Assembly: GCA_040755055.1 (NCBI GenBank)
Contig: JBFMBS010000021.1
Coordinates: forward strand, 1 to 64,000
Source: DYJK01 sp040755055
GTDB taxonomy: Bacteria; Bacteroidota; Ignavibacteria; Ignavibacteriales; Melioribacteraceae
DNA length: 64,000 nt
Direction of reading: 5' to 3'
The notes under the pieces are model-generated. The model saw only the letters and a list, made by a program, of their open reading frames with translations. It had not been told where the DNA came from and made no database searches. The translations under genes and the position numbers were made by a program. Below, in pieces: positions 35,382-45,007 of this stretch; position 1 is the first letter of the stretch; each line of letters begins with the position of its first letter.

Positions 35382-36104
35382 ATGATAAAAAAAGTTTACA
35401 AGGACTATAAAGAATTATCAACCCAAACTGCATTGCAAATTGCACGCATCATTACAGAAAAACCGGATGCGCTGCTTTGCTTCCCGGCTGGAGAAACATC
35501 ATTAGGGACATTTGATGAACTGGTTAAACTGCAAAAAAATGGTCAAGCAAATTTCAGCCGATGCAAAATTGTTGGCTTAGATGAGTGGGTAAATCTTGGT
35601 GTAATGAAAAATGAAAACTGTTATCATTTTTTGAAATCACACCTATTTGATCGCATCGATGTTAATCAAGAGAATGTTTGTTTTTTCAATGGAGAGGCAG
35701 ATGATTTACAGCGTGAATGTGCAATTACAGATCAGTTTATTAAATCCATTGGCGGAATCGATTTGATGCTGCTTGGTGTTGGAATGAATGGTCATTTAGG
35801 ACTTAATGAACCCGGAACTTCGTTTGATAAGTATTCACACATAGTTGAATTGGATGAGGTAACAAAAAATGTGGGACAAAAATATTTTTCGGTGCTAACT
35901 AACCTTTTACAAGGGATTACACTTGGGATGAAACATGTGATGGAATCCAAAACAGTTATTGTTCAGTTGAGCGGATCTAGAAAATCTCCTATTGTTAAAC
36001 GCTTACTCGAAACTGAAATCAGTACCAATTTCCCGGCATCATTAATTAGAAATCATCCAAACGCATTTTTACTTTTAGATTCAGAAGCTTCGGAATTATT
36101 GTAA
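35382..36104 (+). CDS. Glucosamine-6-phosphate deaminase-like protein
   Basis: 240 residues of the NagB/RpiA/SOL fold. GLDEWVNLGVMKNENCYHFL and GIDLMLLGVGMNGHLGLNEPGTSFDKYSHIVELDEVTK carry the catalytic aspartate, glutamate and histidine surroundings of NagB. It would convert glucosamine-6-phosphate to fructose-6-phosphate and ammonia in the cytosol. Its place between a GH3 enzyme and a sugar transporter suggests that the locus handles amino sugars or mixed glucosides. 6-phosphogluconolactonase, same fold, is a less likely alternative. Confidence 0.85.
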   Translation: MIKKVYKDYKELSTQTALQIARIITEKPDALLCFPAGETSLGTFDELVKLQKNGQANFSRCKIVGLDEWVNLGVMKNENCYHFLKSHLFDRIDVNQENVCFFNGEADDLQRECAITDQFIKSIGGIDLMLLGVGMNGHLGLNEPGTSFDKYSHIVELDEVTKNVGQKYFSVLTNLLQGITLGMKHVMESKTVIVQLSGSRKSPIVKRLLETEISTNFPASLIRNHPNAFLLLDSEASELL

Positions 36105-36119
36105 CTGTCTTACGGAGAG

Positions 36120-37382
36120 ATGATGAAAAGAAATTATTACATGGTCGGTCTAATCTGCCTGGTATTTTTTGTGATATCATTTGTTACGAATATACTCGGT
36201 TCGCTCAACCCGGAAGCAATTAAAAGTTTTAACCTGAGTTTAAGTTTATCTTCACTTCTTCCGTTCGCTTTTTTTATCGCTTACGGAGTAATGTCAATTC
36301 CAGCCGGGATGTTGGTAGAAAAATATAAAGAGAAGAAAATAATGATTGCTGCATTTGCTCTCTCTTTTGTCGGCGCAATTTTATTCTCATTAATTCCCGA
36401 TTATAAAGTATTCCTGATTTCTTTGTTCTTAATGGGGAGCGGAATGGCAATGCTGCAAGTTGCAATTAACCCGTTGCTGCGTATTTCTGGGGAAGAAGAA
36501 AATTTTGCGTTCTTTTCAGTTGTCGCACAGCTAATATTTGGTGCCGCTTCATTTGTTGCGCCAATGTTTTTGGCTTATCTCATGACGAATTTAACTTCTG
36601 CAGAATCAAATTCGATTAAATCGATTTTCACAACCATTGTTCCTAATAATCTTTTGTGGTCATCGCTATATTGGTTCTTTGCTGTTATATCATTGATTAT
36701 GCTTCTCATCATTCAATTCTCAAAATTTCCAGTTGTGGATAGGAAAGAAGATGAGAAAGCTGGAACATGGCAGACGCATAAAAATTTATTTAAGCAAAAA
36801 ACAGTTATACTATTTTTTATCGGGATTTTTTGCTACGTAGGAACAGAGCAAGGTGTTTCGTATTGGCTGTCTGAATTTCTTCATACATATTATGGTTATG
36901 ACCCGATAACAGTTGGTGCTTCGATTGTAGGATGGTTCTGGGGACTCATGTCCGTAGGTTGTCTCCTCGGTCTTGTATTATTGAAATTATTCGACAGCCG
37001 CAAAATATTAAGAGGTGCGGTGTTATCGGCAGCTCTCTTTTTAACCGCATCACTGTTTACTACCGGTGAAATAGCTTTAGTTACTTTCCCGTTGGTCGGT
37101 TTCTCACTTTCTGTAATGTGGTCAATTATATTTTCACTAGCATTGAATTCTGTTGAGAGCCACCACGGTTCATTTGCCGGTATTCTTTGCACAGCGATAA
37201 TCGGCGGAGCCGTTACACAATTAATTATTGGCTGGGTCGGAGATCTATTCGGATTAAGATTTGGCATGTTGTTCATCTATCTTACACTATCCTATATTTT
37301 GAGCGTTGGTATTTGGGCAAAGCCGCTCATTAATAATCAAACAATTACTATTAAAAAATGGATAGATGAAAAAATTAAATAA
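36120..37382 (+). CDS. Sugar transporter, FHS/FucP-type MFS
   Basis: 420 residues with 12 predicted membrane helices. IPAGMLVEKYKEKKIMIAAFALSFVGAILF and MGSGMAMLQVAINPLLR are signatures of the FHS family (fucose, glucose/galactose, N-acetylglucosamine proton symporters). It is 15 bases downstream of the NagB-like gene and upstream of the ROK kinase, so it probably imports the monosaccharide released by the locus hydrolases. Confidence 0.88.
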   Translation: MMKRNYYMVGLICLVFFVISFVTNILGSLNPEAIKSFNLSLSLSSLLPFAFFIAYGVMSIPAGMLVEKYKEKKIMIAAFALSFVGAILFSLIPDYKVFLISLFLMGSGMAMLQVAINPLLRISGEEENFAFFSVVAQLIFGAASFVAPMFLAYLMTNLTSAESNSIKSIFTTIVPNNLLWSSLYWFFAVISLIMLLIIQFSKFPVVDRKEDEKAGTWQTHKNLFKQKTVILFFIGIFCYVGTEQGVSYWLSEFLHTYYGYDPITVGASIVGWFWGLMSVGCLLGLVLLKLFDSRKILRGAVLSAALFLTASLFTTGEIALVTFPLVGFSLSVMWSIIFSLALNSVESHHGSFAGILCTAIIGGAVTQLIIGWVGDLFGLRFGMLFIYLTLSYILSVGIWAKPLINNQTITIKKWIDEKIK

Positions 37383-37483
37383 ACCTATTGTGTGAAATGA
37401 TTCTTGAAACTGTTAAAACTGTTATTCTTTATAATCTGGTTCTTATTAGCACACGATTTAAAGGACAGTGTGAAAAATAAATC

Positions 37484-37588
37484 TGTAGGGCGATTCGCTG
37501 AATCGCCCATGCAAATATTCATTGAATTTACAATTGTGTTAGCCCAAATGGTCGAAACAGCGTTTCGACCTACAATTTTCACGCAGTC
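37484..37588 (+). repeat. Dispersed palindromic repeat, copy 1
   Basis: About 105 bp with two 9-bp hairpins: GGGCGATTC-GCT-GAATCGCCC (37488-37508) and GGTCGAAAC-AGC-GTTTCGACC (37550-37570). An inverted second copy is at 49507-49596; about 37 bases around the second hairpin are identical. It sits between the FHS transporter and the ROK kinase genes. It has the size and structure of a non-autonomous mobile or REP-like element. Confidence 0.8.
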
Positions 37589-37659
37589 TCTTAAGCCGTG
37601 GGTAATGTTTTTAATCCACACCACGGGTCAAAATATATAATTTGAAATAGAAGGAGCAA

Positions 37660-38502
37660 ATGGGAATTATAGGTGTAGATATAGGAGGTACTAATCTGCG
37701 TGTTGGGTTTGTAGAGCATAATAGTTTGGAGCGGATTGAATCAATGAGCGTTAAAAAGAATGGTAAGGAAGATGAGATTATTCAGGATTTAATTTCACTT
37801 ATCAAAAGATTTAAGAACGAGCGAATCGAAGGGATTGGTATTGGTGTGCCAAGTGTTGTTGATTCTGAAAAAGGAGTTGTATATGATGTAACCAATATCC
37901 CTTCATGGAAAGAAGTCCATTTAAAAGAAATTCTTGAAGCTAAATTTGATATACCGGTTTATGTTAATAATGATGCGAATTGTTTTGTTGTCGGTGAAAA
38001 ATATTTTGGTAGGGTAAAGAAGTACAAGAATATTGTGGGACTAATTATTGGCACCGGTTTAGGTTCGGGACTTATAATAAATGATCATTTATATGCCGGG
38101 AAAAATTATGGAGCCGGAGAGTTTGGAATGATCCCGTACAAAGATCGAAACTATGAATACTATTGCAGCGGTCGGTTTTTTATCAGTGAATACGGACTCA
38201 CCGGTGAAGAAGTCTTTAGTCTAGCTGTAAGAGGTGAAGAGAAAGCATTGAATATATTTGATCAATTCGGCAATCATTTGGGTGATACTATCAAAATGAT
38301 TCTCTTTGCGATCGACCCTGAAGTTATTGTATTAGGCGGATCGATTAGCAAATCCTACAATTTTTTTGAAAACTCTATGTGGGATTCGATAAATAAATTT
38401 GCGTACAGTCATTCTTTAGATACGCTAAAAATTATGGTTTCGGAACTGAATCATAGTGCAATCCTTGGAGCGGCAGCACTTTATTATGAATCACGAAAAT
38501 AA
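37660..38502 (+). CDS. ROK-family sugar kinase
   Basis: 280 residues. VDIGGTNLRVGF is the ATP-phosphate motif at the start, VNNDANCFVVGEKYFG carries the catalytic aspartate, and GTGLGSGLIIND follows. The usual ROK zinc motif (CxCGxxGCxE) is not conserved; the place reads YEYYCSGRFFISEYG with a single cysteine. It likely phosphorylates glucose or an amino sugar (glucokinase or GlcNAc kinase). A good GAAGGAG site precedes the ATG. The downstream GH15-like gene begins 30 bases later. Confidence 0.88.
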   Translation: MGIIGVDIGGTNLRVGFVEHNSLERIESMSVKKNGKEDEIIQDLISLIKRFKNERIEGIGIGVPSVVDSEKGVVYDVTNIPSWKEVHLKEILEAKFDIPVYVNNDANCFVVGEKYFGRVKKYKNIVGLIIGTGLGSGLIINDHLYAGKNYGAGEFGMIPYKDRNYEYYCSGRFFISEYGLTGEEVFSLAVRGEEKALNIFDQFGNHLGDTIKMILFAIDPEVIVLGGSISKSYNFFENSMWDSINKFAYSHSLDTLKIMVSELNHSAILGAAALYYESRK

Positions 38503-38532
38503 TTTTGAGTAAGACATTATTGGAAAGTAACT

Positions 38533-40443
38533 ATGAAAATAAAATTTTTAATTTCGGCATCGTTTCTCGTCTTCTCTTATCTGCTACTCAATGCACAGAA
38601 CCCGGATAAACCAATTGAACCTTCTTATTTCAAATTAACAACTTCTAACGGATTGATCGTTGCGGTTTATGACACTAAAAAAAATGTGGTCGAATATGTG
38701 TATCCGCACATTTTTGCCAATTATGATTCGAGTTTGTATGTTCATCCTTTCTGTGGGAATATCAAATTGAGCACCTCTCAGGTGCCGATTGAAACAAGCT
38801 ATTTGAAGAATACACATGTTATTAATGTACGATATGCTGATTTTACTGTTAATTATTTCTCATCCTTTACCAATGATGATAAGATTTTCTATGTGGTGAT
38901 AAGGGGAGAAAAGCAGAAGATCGAAAACCTTTCATTCGATCCAGAAACCGGGAACGGTAACAGATTAACTGGAATTTCTTTGTTAACAAACTCGGCAGAA
39001 GATTTAACTGTTAAGATAGCTGGGGATGTAATTACCGGCAACCTGATGCGCCGGTACAATGAAAACATCTATGAAAAGTATTTTCTTTTTTCTTTCACAG
39101 ATTCTTTACATACCGATAAAGAAATAGTTAGTAGAACCATTTCAAAATTATCGTTGATGAATAATTCGTTGCTGGATGAAGAAATTAATTACATGGAGAA
39201 GGTTTTTACAAATTGTAAAATTCCTAACAATCTGACTGCTAAGGAAAGAAACATAGTAGAACAGTCAATCTCATTCTTGAAGATGTCACAAGTTTCCGAC
39301 AAAGAAATTTTTCCATATTCGCGTGGACAAATTCTTGCATCTTTGCGCCCGGGATTATGGCATGTGGCGTGGGTAAGGGACGGCAGTTATGCAATCCAGG
39401 CAATGACTCATCTTGGAATGTACGAAGAAGCTAAAAAAGGTTTGGAATTTATGTTGAGAGCACCTTCTGGAAAGTACAAACATTACATTCACAAAGATGG
39501 AAAAGATTACGGCATCGGTTCCGATTATCAAATTTCCGTGTGCAGATATTTTGGGAACGGGAATGAAGAAAGTACATACGGCGACGGACCAAATATCGAG
39601 ATAGATAATTTCGGATTATTTCTTTGCGCCTTCTCGGACTATGTAATATCCAGTAACGACACCGCTTTTTACCAAAAGTGGAACCGGCTTGTTAGTACTA
39701 AAGTTGCCGATGTAATTATAAACTGCATTGATACTAATTCTTTGATCAAAGCTGATTCCGGTCCGTGGGAACATTATCTTCAAATGCCGAGGCAATATAC
39801 TTTTACTTCGGGTGTTTGTGCGAGAGGTCTTGAGCTATTTGCAATGCTGCAACAGAAATTTAATCTGCCTTACGAGAAATATCAATCGGCGGCAAAAACA
39901 TTGAAACATGGAATTTTAACACACATGCTTTGCGAGAATAGATACATAAAAGGGAATGTGAATGATCAACTGAAGACAGATCACGAATATTACGATTCAG
40001 GTGTGTTTGAAATATTTGCCAACAAACTTATTAACGACAAGCAATTATTTCTATCGCACATGGATGAATATGATAAAGTTCTGCGAATTAAAGGTGAGAG
40101 ACCGGGCTATATCCGCCTCAACAGCAACGATCCTTACGAAAACCAGGAATGGGTTTTTATTAATCTCCGTATTGCTCTTGCTAATATTTTATTTGGAGAA
40201 AAAAATGCTGCTGCCGAATTACTCAATCACGTAACAGAACAAGCATCAATAAATTATAATACAATCCCGGAAATGTATAGCAACAAATTGCAGCTGGATA
40301 AAGTGACGGATGATTTTAAATCATTCGATGTATGGTGCAATTGTATCAGGGATAAAGGTGATCAATATATCGGCGCTATACCGATGATTGGATACGGATC
40401 CGGGGCTTATATCTTGACGATTCTTGCTTATTACGGCGAGTAG
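38533..40443 (+). CDS. Exported GH15-like glycoside hydrolase
   Basis: 636 residues with a signal peptide (1-21) and an N-terminal beta domain (to about 220). The (alpha/alpha)6-barrel has FPYSRGQILASLRPGLWHVAWVRDGSYAIQAMTHLGMYEEAKKGLEFML, SGPWEHYLQMPRQYTFTSGVCARGLELFA and DHEYYDSGVFEIF, which resemble glucoamylase-like GH15 enzymes. Together with GH3 it suggests breakdown of glucosides in the periplasm. The family call is by motif style only; a related six-hairpin family is possible. Confidence 0.75.
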   Translation: MKIKFLISASFLVFSYLLLNAQNPDKPIEPSYFKLTTSNGLIVAVYDTKKNVVEYVYPHIFANYDSSLYVHPFCGNIKLSTSQVPIETSYLKNTHVINVRYADFTVNYFSSFTNDDKIFYVVIRGEKQKIENLSFDPETGNGNRLTGISLLTNSAEDLTVKIAGDVITGNLMRRYNENIYEKYFLFSFTDSLHTDKEIVSRTISKLSLMNNSLLDEEINYMEKVFTNCKIPNNLTAKERNIVEQSISFLKMSQVSDKEIFPYSRGQILASLRPGLWHVAWVRDGSYAIQAMTHLGMYEEAKKGLEFMLRAPSGKYKHYIHKDGKDYGIGSDYQISVCRYFGNGNEESTYGDGPNIEIDNFGLFLCAFSDYVISSNDTAFYQKWNRLVSTKVADVIINCIDTNSLIKADSGPWEHYLQMPRQYTFTSGVCARGLELFAMLQQKFNLPYEKYQSAAKTLKHGILTHMLCENRYIKGNVNDQLKTDHEYYDSGVFEIFANKLINDKQLFLSHMDEYDKVLRIKGERPGYIRLNSNDPYENQEWVFINLRIALANILFGEKNAAAELLNHVTEQASINYNTIPEMYSNKLQLDKVTDDFKSFDVWCNCIRDKGDQYIGAIPMIGYGSGAYILTILAYYGE

Positions 40444-40462
40444 TATAAAAGAATATCTTGAA

Positions 40463-42670
40463 TTACTCTTGAATAATGATACTCCATTTTTCTTTTGGAA
40501 TGATTTCACCAATTACCACAACATCATTAACGCCTCGATTTTTCAGTGATTCAACTAATTGTGTTGCCTTTTCTTTGGAAACAGATATGAGCAAACCTCC
40601 CGAAGTTTGGGCATCGTTCAAAACTAATTTTTTTACATCGGAAATCTTATCGGAATAGAGAACGTGTTTTGATGTATATTCAAAATTATTTTGTGTCCCT
40701 CCCGGAATTATGCCCGAAATTGCGAGTTCAATTACTTTATTAAGCAAAGGTACTTTATGCAGATAAACGTTTGCAGAGTTATTCGAACCTTTGGTCATTT
40801 CTAAAAGGTGTCCTAACAAACCGAAGCCGGTTATATCCGTACAAGCATTAACGCCAACTTCCATCATAACTTCCGAAGCAGTTTTGTTTAGTTCTATCAT
40901 TACATTTTTCAATTCCGTAATCGATTCATCCGTTAACATATTTTGCTTTAAAGCAGTTGATAAAATTCCGGTACCAATCGGTTTAGTAAGAACCAAGACA
41001 TCACCAACAGCGGCAGAACTATTTGTAGTAACCTTTCGTGGATTGATTATGCCGGTAACCGTCCATCCGAATTTTGGTTCGGTATCATCTATCGTATGTC
41101 CGCCGATTATACTTATGCCGGCTTTGTCGGCTGTGTACTGGGCACCTCGCAGAATGTCTTCAAGAACTGCAAGCGGTAATCTGTTACTTGGAAACCCGAC
41201 AATGTTAAGTGCGAACAACGGTCTGCCGCCCATAGCATAAATATCGCTGAGAGAATTAGCAGCTGCTATCGCACCGAAATCAAATGGATCATCAACGATT
41301 GGCGTAAAGAAATCAACCGTCTGAACAATTGCAGTGTTATCGTCAATTTTGTAAACAGCAGCATCATCGGAATTATTGGTGCTGACTAATATATTTTTAT
41401 CAGTCGGTAAAGGAATTTTTTTAAGTATTTCTTCGAGCAACTGAGGTCTGAGTTTACATGCACAACCGAGTCCGTGTGTGTATTTTGTTAATTTAATTTT
41501 TTCTTTCGCATCAATACCGGCAGAGACAGTGTCGCGTGGTTTAATTTTTTCGATTACAGATTTAATTTCTTTAAGAACAAAACCAATTTCCTCTTCCGTT
41601 GTATTCCTACCGGTAGAAAATCTTATTGTACCCATAGCATAATCAATTGGTAGATTCATCGCTTTTAGTGTTGATGATACATCCACATTATCACTATGGC
41701 AAGCAGCACCGGCGGACGCAGCTACGTTAGTTAAAGCAGATAATATAGTGTTTGCTTCCAACCCTTTGAAACTTACACTTAGTGTGTTCGGTAATCTTTT
41801 TTCGGGATGACCGTTAATACGGATTCCCGGGAAGAATTCTTTCAGACCATTTTCTAAATGGTCTCTCATTTTTTTCATATGCGTGTGATAGTTTGAAAGA
41901 TTCTCAGATACCAATTGAGCTGCTTTACCAAGTCCAACAATCTCGATAACATTTTCAGTGCCGGCTCTTAGATTCATTTCGTGGTTGGCACCGTAAATCA
42001 ATTTTTCAAGTTTTAATCCGGAACGAATGTATAATGCACCAACACCTTTTGGTGCGTAGAATTTATGACCGGCTATAGAAAGAAGATCGATATTCGATTT
42101 CCCCGTGACCACTCTTATTTTACCAATCGATTGAGCACAATCTGTGTGGAATGGAATTCCGTGGGATTTGGCGATGCTGCTGATTTCATCTATCGGCTGG
42201 ATTGTACCAACTTCGTTGTTGGAATGCATTATTGTAATCAGAACTGTTTGAGGCGTAATCGCATCAACGACAGATTGAGGATCAACTAGACCAAAACTAT
42301 CGACCGGCAAATAAGTAATTCTAAATCCATTTGATCCTAAGTATTTGCAAACTTCAGAAACAGCCGGATGTTCGATGGAAGAGGTAATGATATGATTCCC
42401 ACTCTTGCTTTTTGAGAAAGCAATTCCCCTGATAGCTAAGTTGTTTGATTCACTTCCACCGCTTGTGAAAACAATCTCGTCAATTTCGCATTGCAGCATA
42501 TTTGCAATTTGCTTCCGTGCATTTTCAACTGCATTTTTTGCCAATGTTCCGTAGTAGTGCGTACTTGATGGATTCCCAAAATGTGAGTGGATGTAAGGAA
42601 GCATTGATTCTGCAACAATCGGATCTATCGGCGTTGTTGCATTATAATCAAGGTAAACCGGCATTTTCAT
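40463..42670 (-). CDS. selD: Cysteine desulfurase - selenide,water dikinase (SelD) fusion
   Basis: 735 residues from ATG 42670 (MKMPVYLDYNATTP); a start at 42709 would add 13 residues. The N-terminal 380 residues are an IscS/NifS-type PLP enzyme: PLP lysine 203 in IAGHKF and catalytic cysteine 324 in SAGAACHSD. From about 390 it is a full SelD: THGLGCACKLRPQLLEEIL aligns with the E. coli active site, with Cys403 and Lys406 in the catalytic places (so Cys, not Sec), followed by the ATP-binding segments TNNSDDAAVY and GGHTIDDTEPKFGWTVTG. The desulfurase can free selenium from selenocysteine and hand it directly to SelD to make selenophosphate, which supplies SelA. Such fusions are known in some bacteria. 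It is convergent with the GH15-like gene. Confidence 0.95.
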   Translation of the reverse strand: MKMPVYLDYNATTPIDPIVAESMLPYIHSHFGNPSSTHYYGTLAKNAVENARKQIANMLQCEIDEIVFTSGGSESNNLAIRGIAFSKSKSGNHIITSSIEHPAVSEVCKYLGSNGFRITYLPVDSFGLVDPQSVVDAITPQTVLITIMHSNNEVGTIQPIDEISSIAKSHGIPFHTDCAQSIGKIRVVTGKSNIDLLSIAGHKFYAPKGVGALYIRSGLKLEKLIYGANHEMNLRAGTENVIEIVGLGKAAQLVSENLSNYHTHMKKMRDHLENGLKEFFPGIRINGHPEKRLPNTLSVSFKGLEANTILSALTNVAASAGAACHSDNVDVSSTLKAMNLPIDYAMGTIRFSTGRNTTEEEIGFVLKEIKSVIEKIKPRDTVSAGIDAKEKIKLTKYTHGLGCACKLRPQLLEEILKKIPLPTDKNILVSTNNSDDAAVYKIDDNTAIVQTVDFFTPIVDDPFDFGAIAAANSLSDIYAMGGRPLFALNIVGFPSNRLPLAVLEDILRGAQYTADKAGISIIGGHTIDDTEPKFGWTVTGIINPRKVTTNSSAAVGDVLVLTKPIGTGILSTALKQNMLTDESITELKNVMIELNKTASEVMMEVGVNACTDITGFGLLGHLLEMTKGSNNSANVYLHKVPLLNKVIELAISGIIPGGTQNNFEYTSKHVLYSDKISDVKKLVLNDAQTSGGLLISVSKEKATQLVESLKNRGVNDVVVIGEIIPKEKWSIIIQE

Positions 42671-42896
42671 TTTTGCATTCTCTATTCGGTTGATAAATCT
42701 TTCATTCAATCAACAAACGATATGTAGTGCAATGCAAAATAAAAAATCCAATCTAATTGTGCTTAAGAAAGAGAGTAAAATTAATTGTGACTCTTGATAT
42801 CGGATAGTTCGTATGAGTATCATAGATTATCCTAATAGCAATATGTATTGATAATGATTAGTTTTGTGATAGCTGTACGACTAAAACCGGCTGTGT

Positions 42897-43283
42897 ATGA
42901 TCATTAAAGATTACGAAAAATTTTTATCGATATTTCTCTGGCTCACAGCAATTCATTCTATCTTAGTCGGAATCGGATTAATTTTAATTCCCCCTTCATT
43001 TCTACAGCATTTTGGTCTAATCGATTACAAGGAGAGTTTTTTCCAGGCACAAGGCGGTGTTTTCCATTTGGGTGTAAGCATTGCCTACTGTATGGCGGCA
43101 TCAAACCCGATGCAATCCAAACAGCTTATCAAGTTTATTATTTATCTTAAAATGTTTGCTTTCATTTTCCTTATGATCTATTTCATATTTGTTTTGCAAA
43201 GCTGGCTGATCTTACTATCGGGAATAGGGGATGGTTTTATGGGGGTTACTATCCTTATACTTTTACGATTGAGTAACAAATAA
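42897..43283 (+). CDS. Small four-helix membrane protein
   Basis: 128 residues with four predicted membrane helices (about 10-32, 46-68, 78-100, 104-124). I do not recognise a family motif. It resembles small uncharacterised membrane proteins often found beside short-chain dehydrogenases. It lies 89 bases upstream of the SDR fusion gene on the same strand. Confidence 0.65.
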   Translation: MIIKDYEKFLSIFLWLTAIHSILVGIGLILIPPSFLQHFGLIDYKESFFQAQGGVFHLGVSIAYCMAASNPMQSKQLIKFIIYLKMFAFIFLMIYFIFVLQSWLILLSGIGDGFMGVTILILLRLSNK

Positions 43284-43372
43284 AAAAGAATTAATTTAAA
43301 GTAAGAAGAGGAACAAAGTTCTACCCGGTTTGTATTTAAGCGAAACTCTTTCCCAGTAAGGAGTAGTGAACG

Positions 43373-44992
43373 ATGCAATCATCAGCCGGACTGCCAACAT
43401 TAATTCTTACCGGCGCTTCAGGTCTGCTTGGTAAGTATTTACTCGAAGAATTTAAGAATGAATTTAGAATCTTTGCAATTGCGCGTAGATCACAATACGA
43501 ATGCAATGCTCCAAGACATCCAAATATTGCGTGGATGAGAGCAGACATAGCAGATATCTCAAGCATAACAAAAACATTTAGCGAAATACAAACCGCCGGC
43601 GGTGCCGATTTTCTTATTCACTTAGCTGCATACTACGATTTTGAAAATGAATACCACCTGGAGTACCAGCGCACCAACATAAACGGTACAGCAAATATTA
43701 TCCAGCTTGCTAAAAACATGAAGTTAAAACTTTTTGTATTTGCAAGCTCAGTAGCCGCGTGTTCATTTCCGGCTGAGAATGAATTCGTTGATGAAGATAC
43801 GCCGGCCGATGGTGAACATATTTATGCAAAAAGTAAAAAAGCCGGTGAAGAGATGGTCAAAAATTTTGCCGGGCATACCCCTTCTTGTATTATACGACTC
43901 GGCGCAATATTCAGCGATTGGTGTGAATATGCACCGCTTTATATGCAAATCAATACATGGATAGGTAATTCGCCGAAATCGAAGATAGTCGCCGGTCATG
44001 GCAATTCTTCTGTCCCATATGTTCATGTCAGGGATGTACTCAGATTTATGAGGGAACTGCTCTATCATTACGGGATGTTTAATTCCGGCGAAACGCTTGT
44101 TGTATCTACAAACGGTTCCACATCTCATCTACAGCTTTATAAATTGATTACACATTATTTCTTCGGCAACGAGCTTAAACCGGTGTTACTGCCGAAATTT
44201 GTTTGTGCTTTTGGCATCTATTTATTAATAGCGGTAAAGTTTTTTCTGCATATTAATTTTTTTGAAAAACCGTGGATGTTGAAATATATTGATAAGAAAT
44301 TGGATGTTAAAATAAAACGAACAGATAAAATTATAGATTGGTCTCCGGATCCGAGATTGCACATAGAAAAGAGAATGCCGTTTATAATCGAAAGAATGAA
44401 AAGCGAACCGCTCACATGGCAGTTACGTAATTCAATGATATTACGAAAATCGGAATTGAGAATTGATTTTGTTATCTACTCAGTATTAGCGGACGACGAA
44501 GATATAATCATCGATAAAATTATCGATTCCATCAACACAGCCAATGATCAGAGGCGACTATTAGCAGCACCAAATTCCGACAGCCAAGAAATAATGTGGT
44601 TTGTTAAGTTCATCTACAGATTGATTCTTACATCGATCAATACAAATAATAAACTGCTTATTCAAAATTACTTTGAAGCATCATCTGTCAACCGTTTCGA
44701 GACCGGTTTCAATTATGAAAGTATTGCTTTCATTTTAAGAAAAATTGAAGAAGGGATTATTGACCATCTAAGTTCAGACGAACGTTTAAACAAATCCAGG
44801 AAAGAATTATATGATTTTATCTCGCTGCCAATCGATTTTGCAATTGATGAAGCGGAGCAGCAATATCATCTTTACATCCACAATATTACAACTAACAACC
44901 GGGATGAAATTCAAAAACAGAAATACGCTTCTGCATCTGCAAGGGAATTGCTCGAAGAAACAATTTGGAGTTGCCTGGTAAACAGAAAATAA
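43373..44992 (+). CDS. Extended SDR NAD(P)-dependent epimerase/reductase with C-terminal extension
   Basis: 539 residues. The first 320 are an extended short-chain dehydrogenase: TGASGLLGKYL nucleotide motif at 13-23, HLAAYYDF, FASSVAACS and the active-site YAKSKKAGE (Tyr and Lys). The remaining 210 residues are a mostly helical extension I cannot assign. A GTAAGGAG ribosome site supports the start. The substrate could be a sugar nucleotide or lipid-linked group. The kinase gene begins 15 bases after it. Confidence 0.8.
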   Translation: MQSSAGLPTLILTGASGLLGKYLLEEFKNEFRIFAIARRSQYECNAPRHPNIAWMRADIADISSITKTFSEIQTAGGADFLIHLAAYYDFENEYHLEYQRTNINGTANIIQLAKNMKLKLFVFASSVAACSFPAENEFVDEDTPADGEHIYAKSKKAGEEMVKNFAGHTPSCIIRLGAIFSDWCEYAPLYMQINTWIGNSPKSKIVAGHGNSSVPYVHVRDVLRFMRELLYHYGMFNSGETLVVSTNGSTSHLQLYKLITHYFFGNELKPVLLPKFVCAFGIYLLIAVKFFLHINFFEKPWMLKYIDKKLDVKIKRTDKIIDWSPDPRLHIEKRMPFIIERMKSEPLTWQLRNSMILRKSELRIDFVIYSVLADDEDIIIDKIIDSINTANDQRRLLAAPNSDSQEIMWFVKFIYRLILTSINTNNKLLIQNYFEASSVNRFETGFNYESIAFILRKIEEGIIDHLSSDERLNKSRKELYDFISLPIDFAIDEAEQQYHLYIHNITTNNRDEIQKQKYASASARELLEETIWSCLVNRK

Positions 44993-45007
44993 TTCAAAAA
45001 GATTATT

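Noticed and set aside
37404..37640. A 78-codon plus-strand reading frame with a hydrophobic start between the FHS transporter and ROK kinase genes
   Set aside because: Most of it reads through the palindromic repeat at 37484-37588 and it has no ribosome site; it may be a relic of a signal peptide but is not a supported gene.
40463..42709. Selenocysteine in SelD itself
   Set aside because: The active-site loop reads GLGCACK with normal cysteine codons and no TGA.
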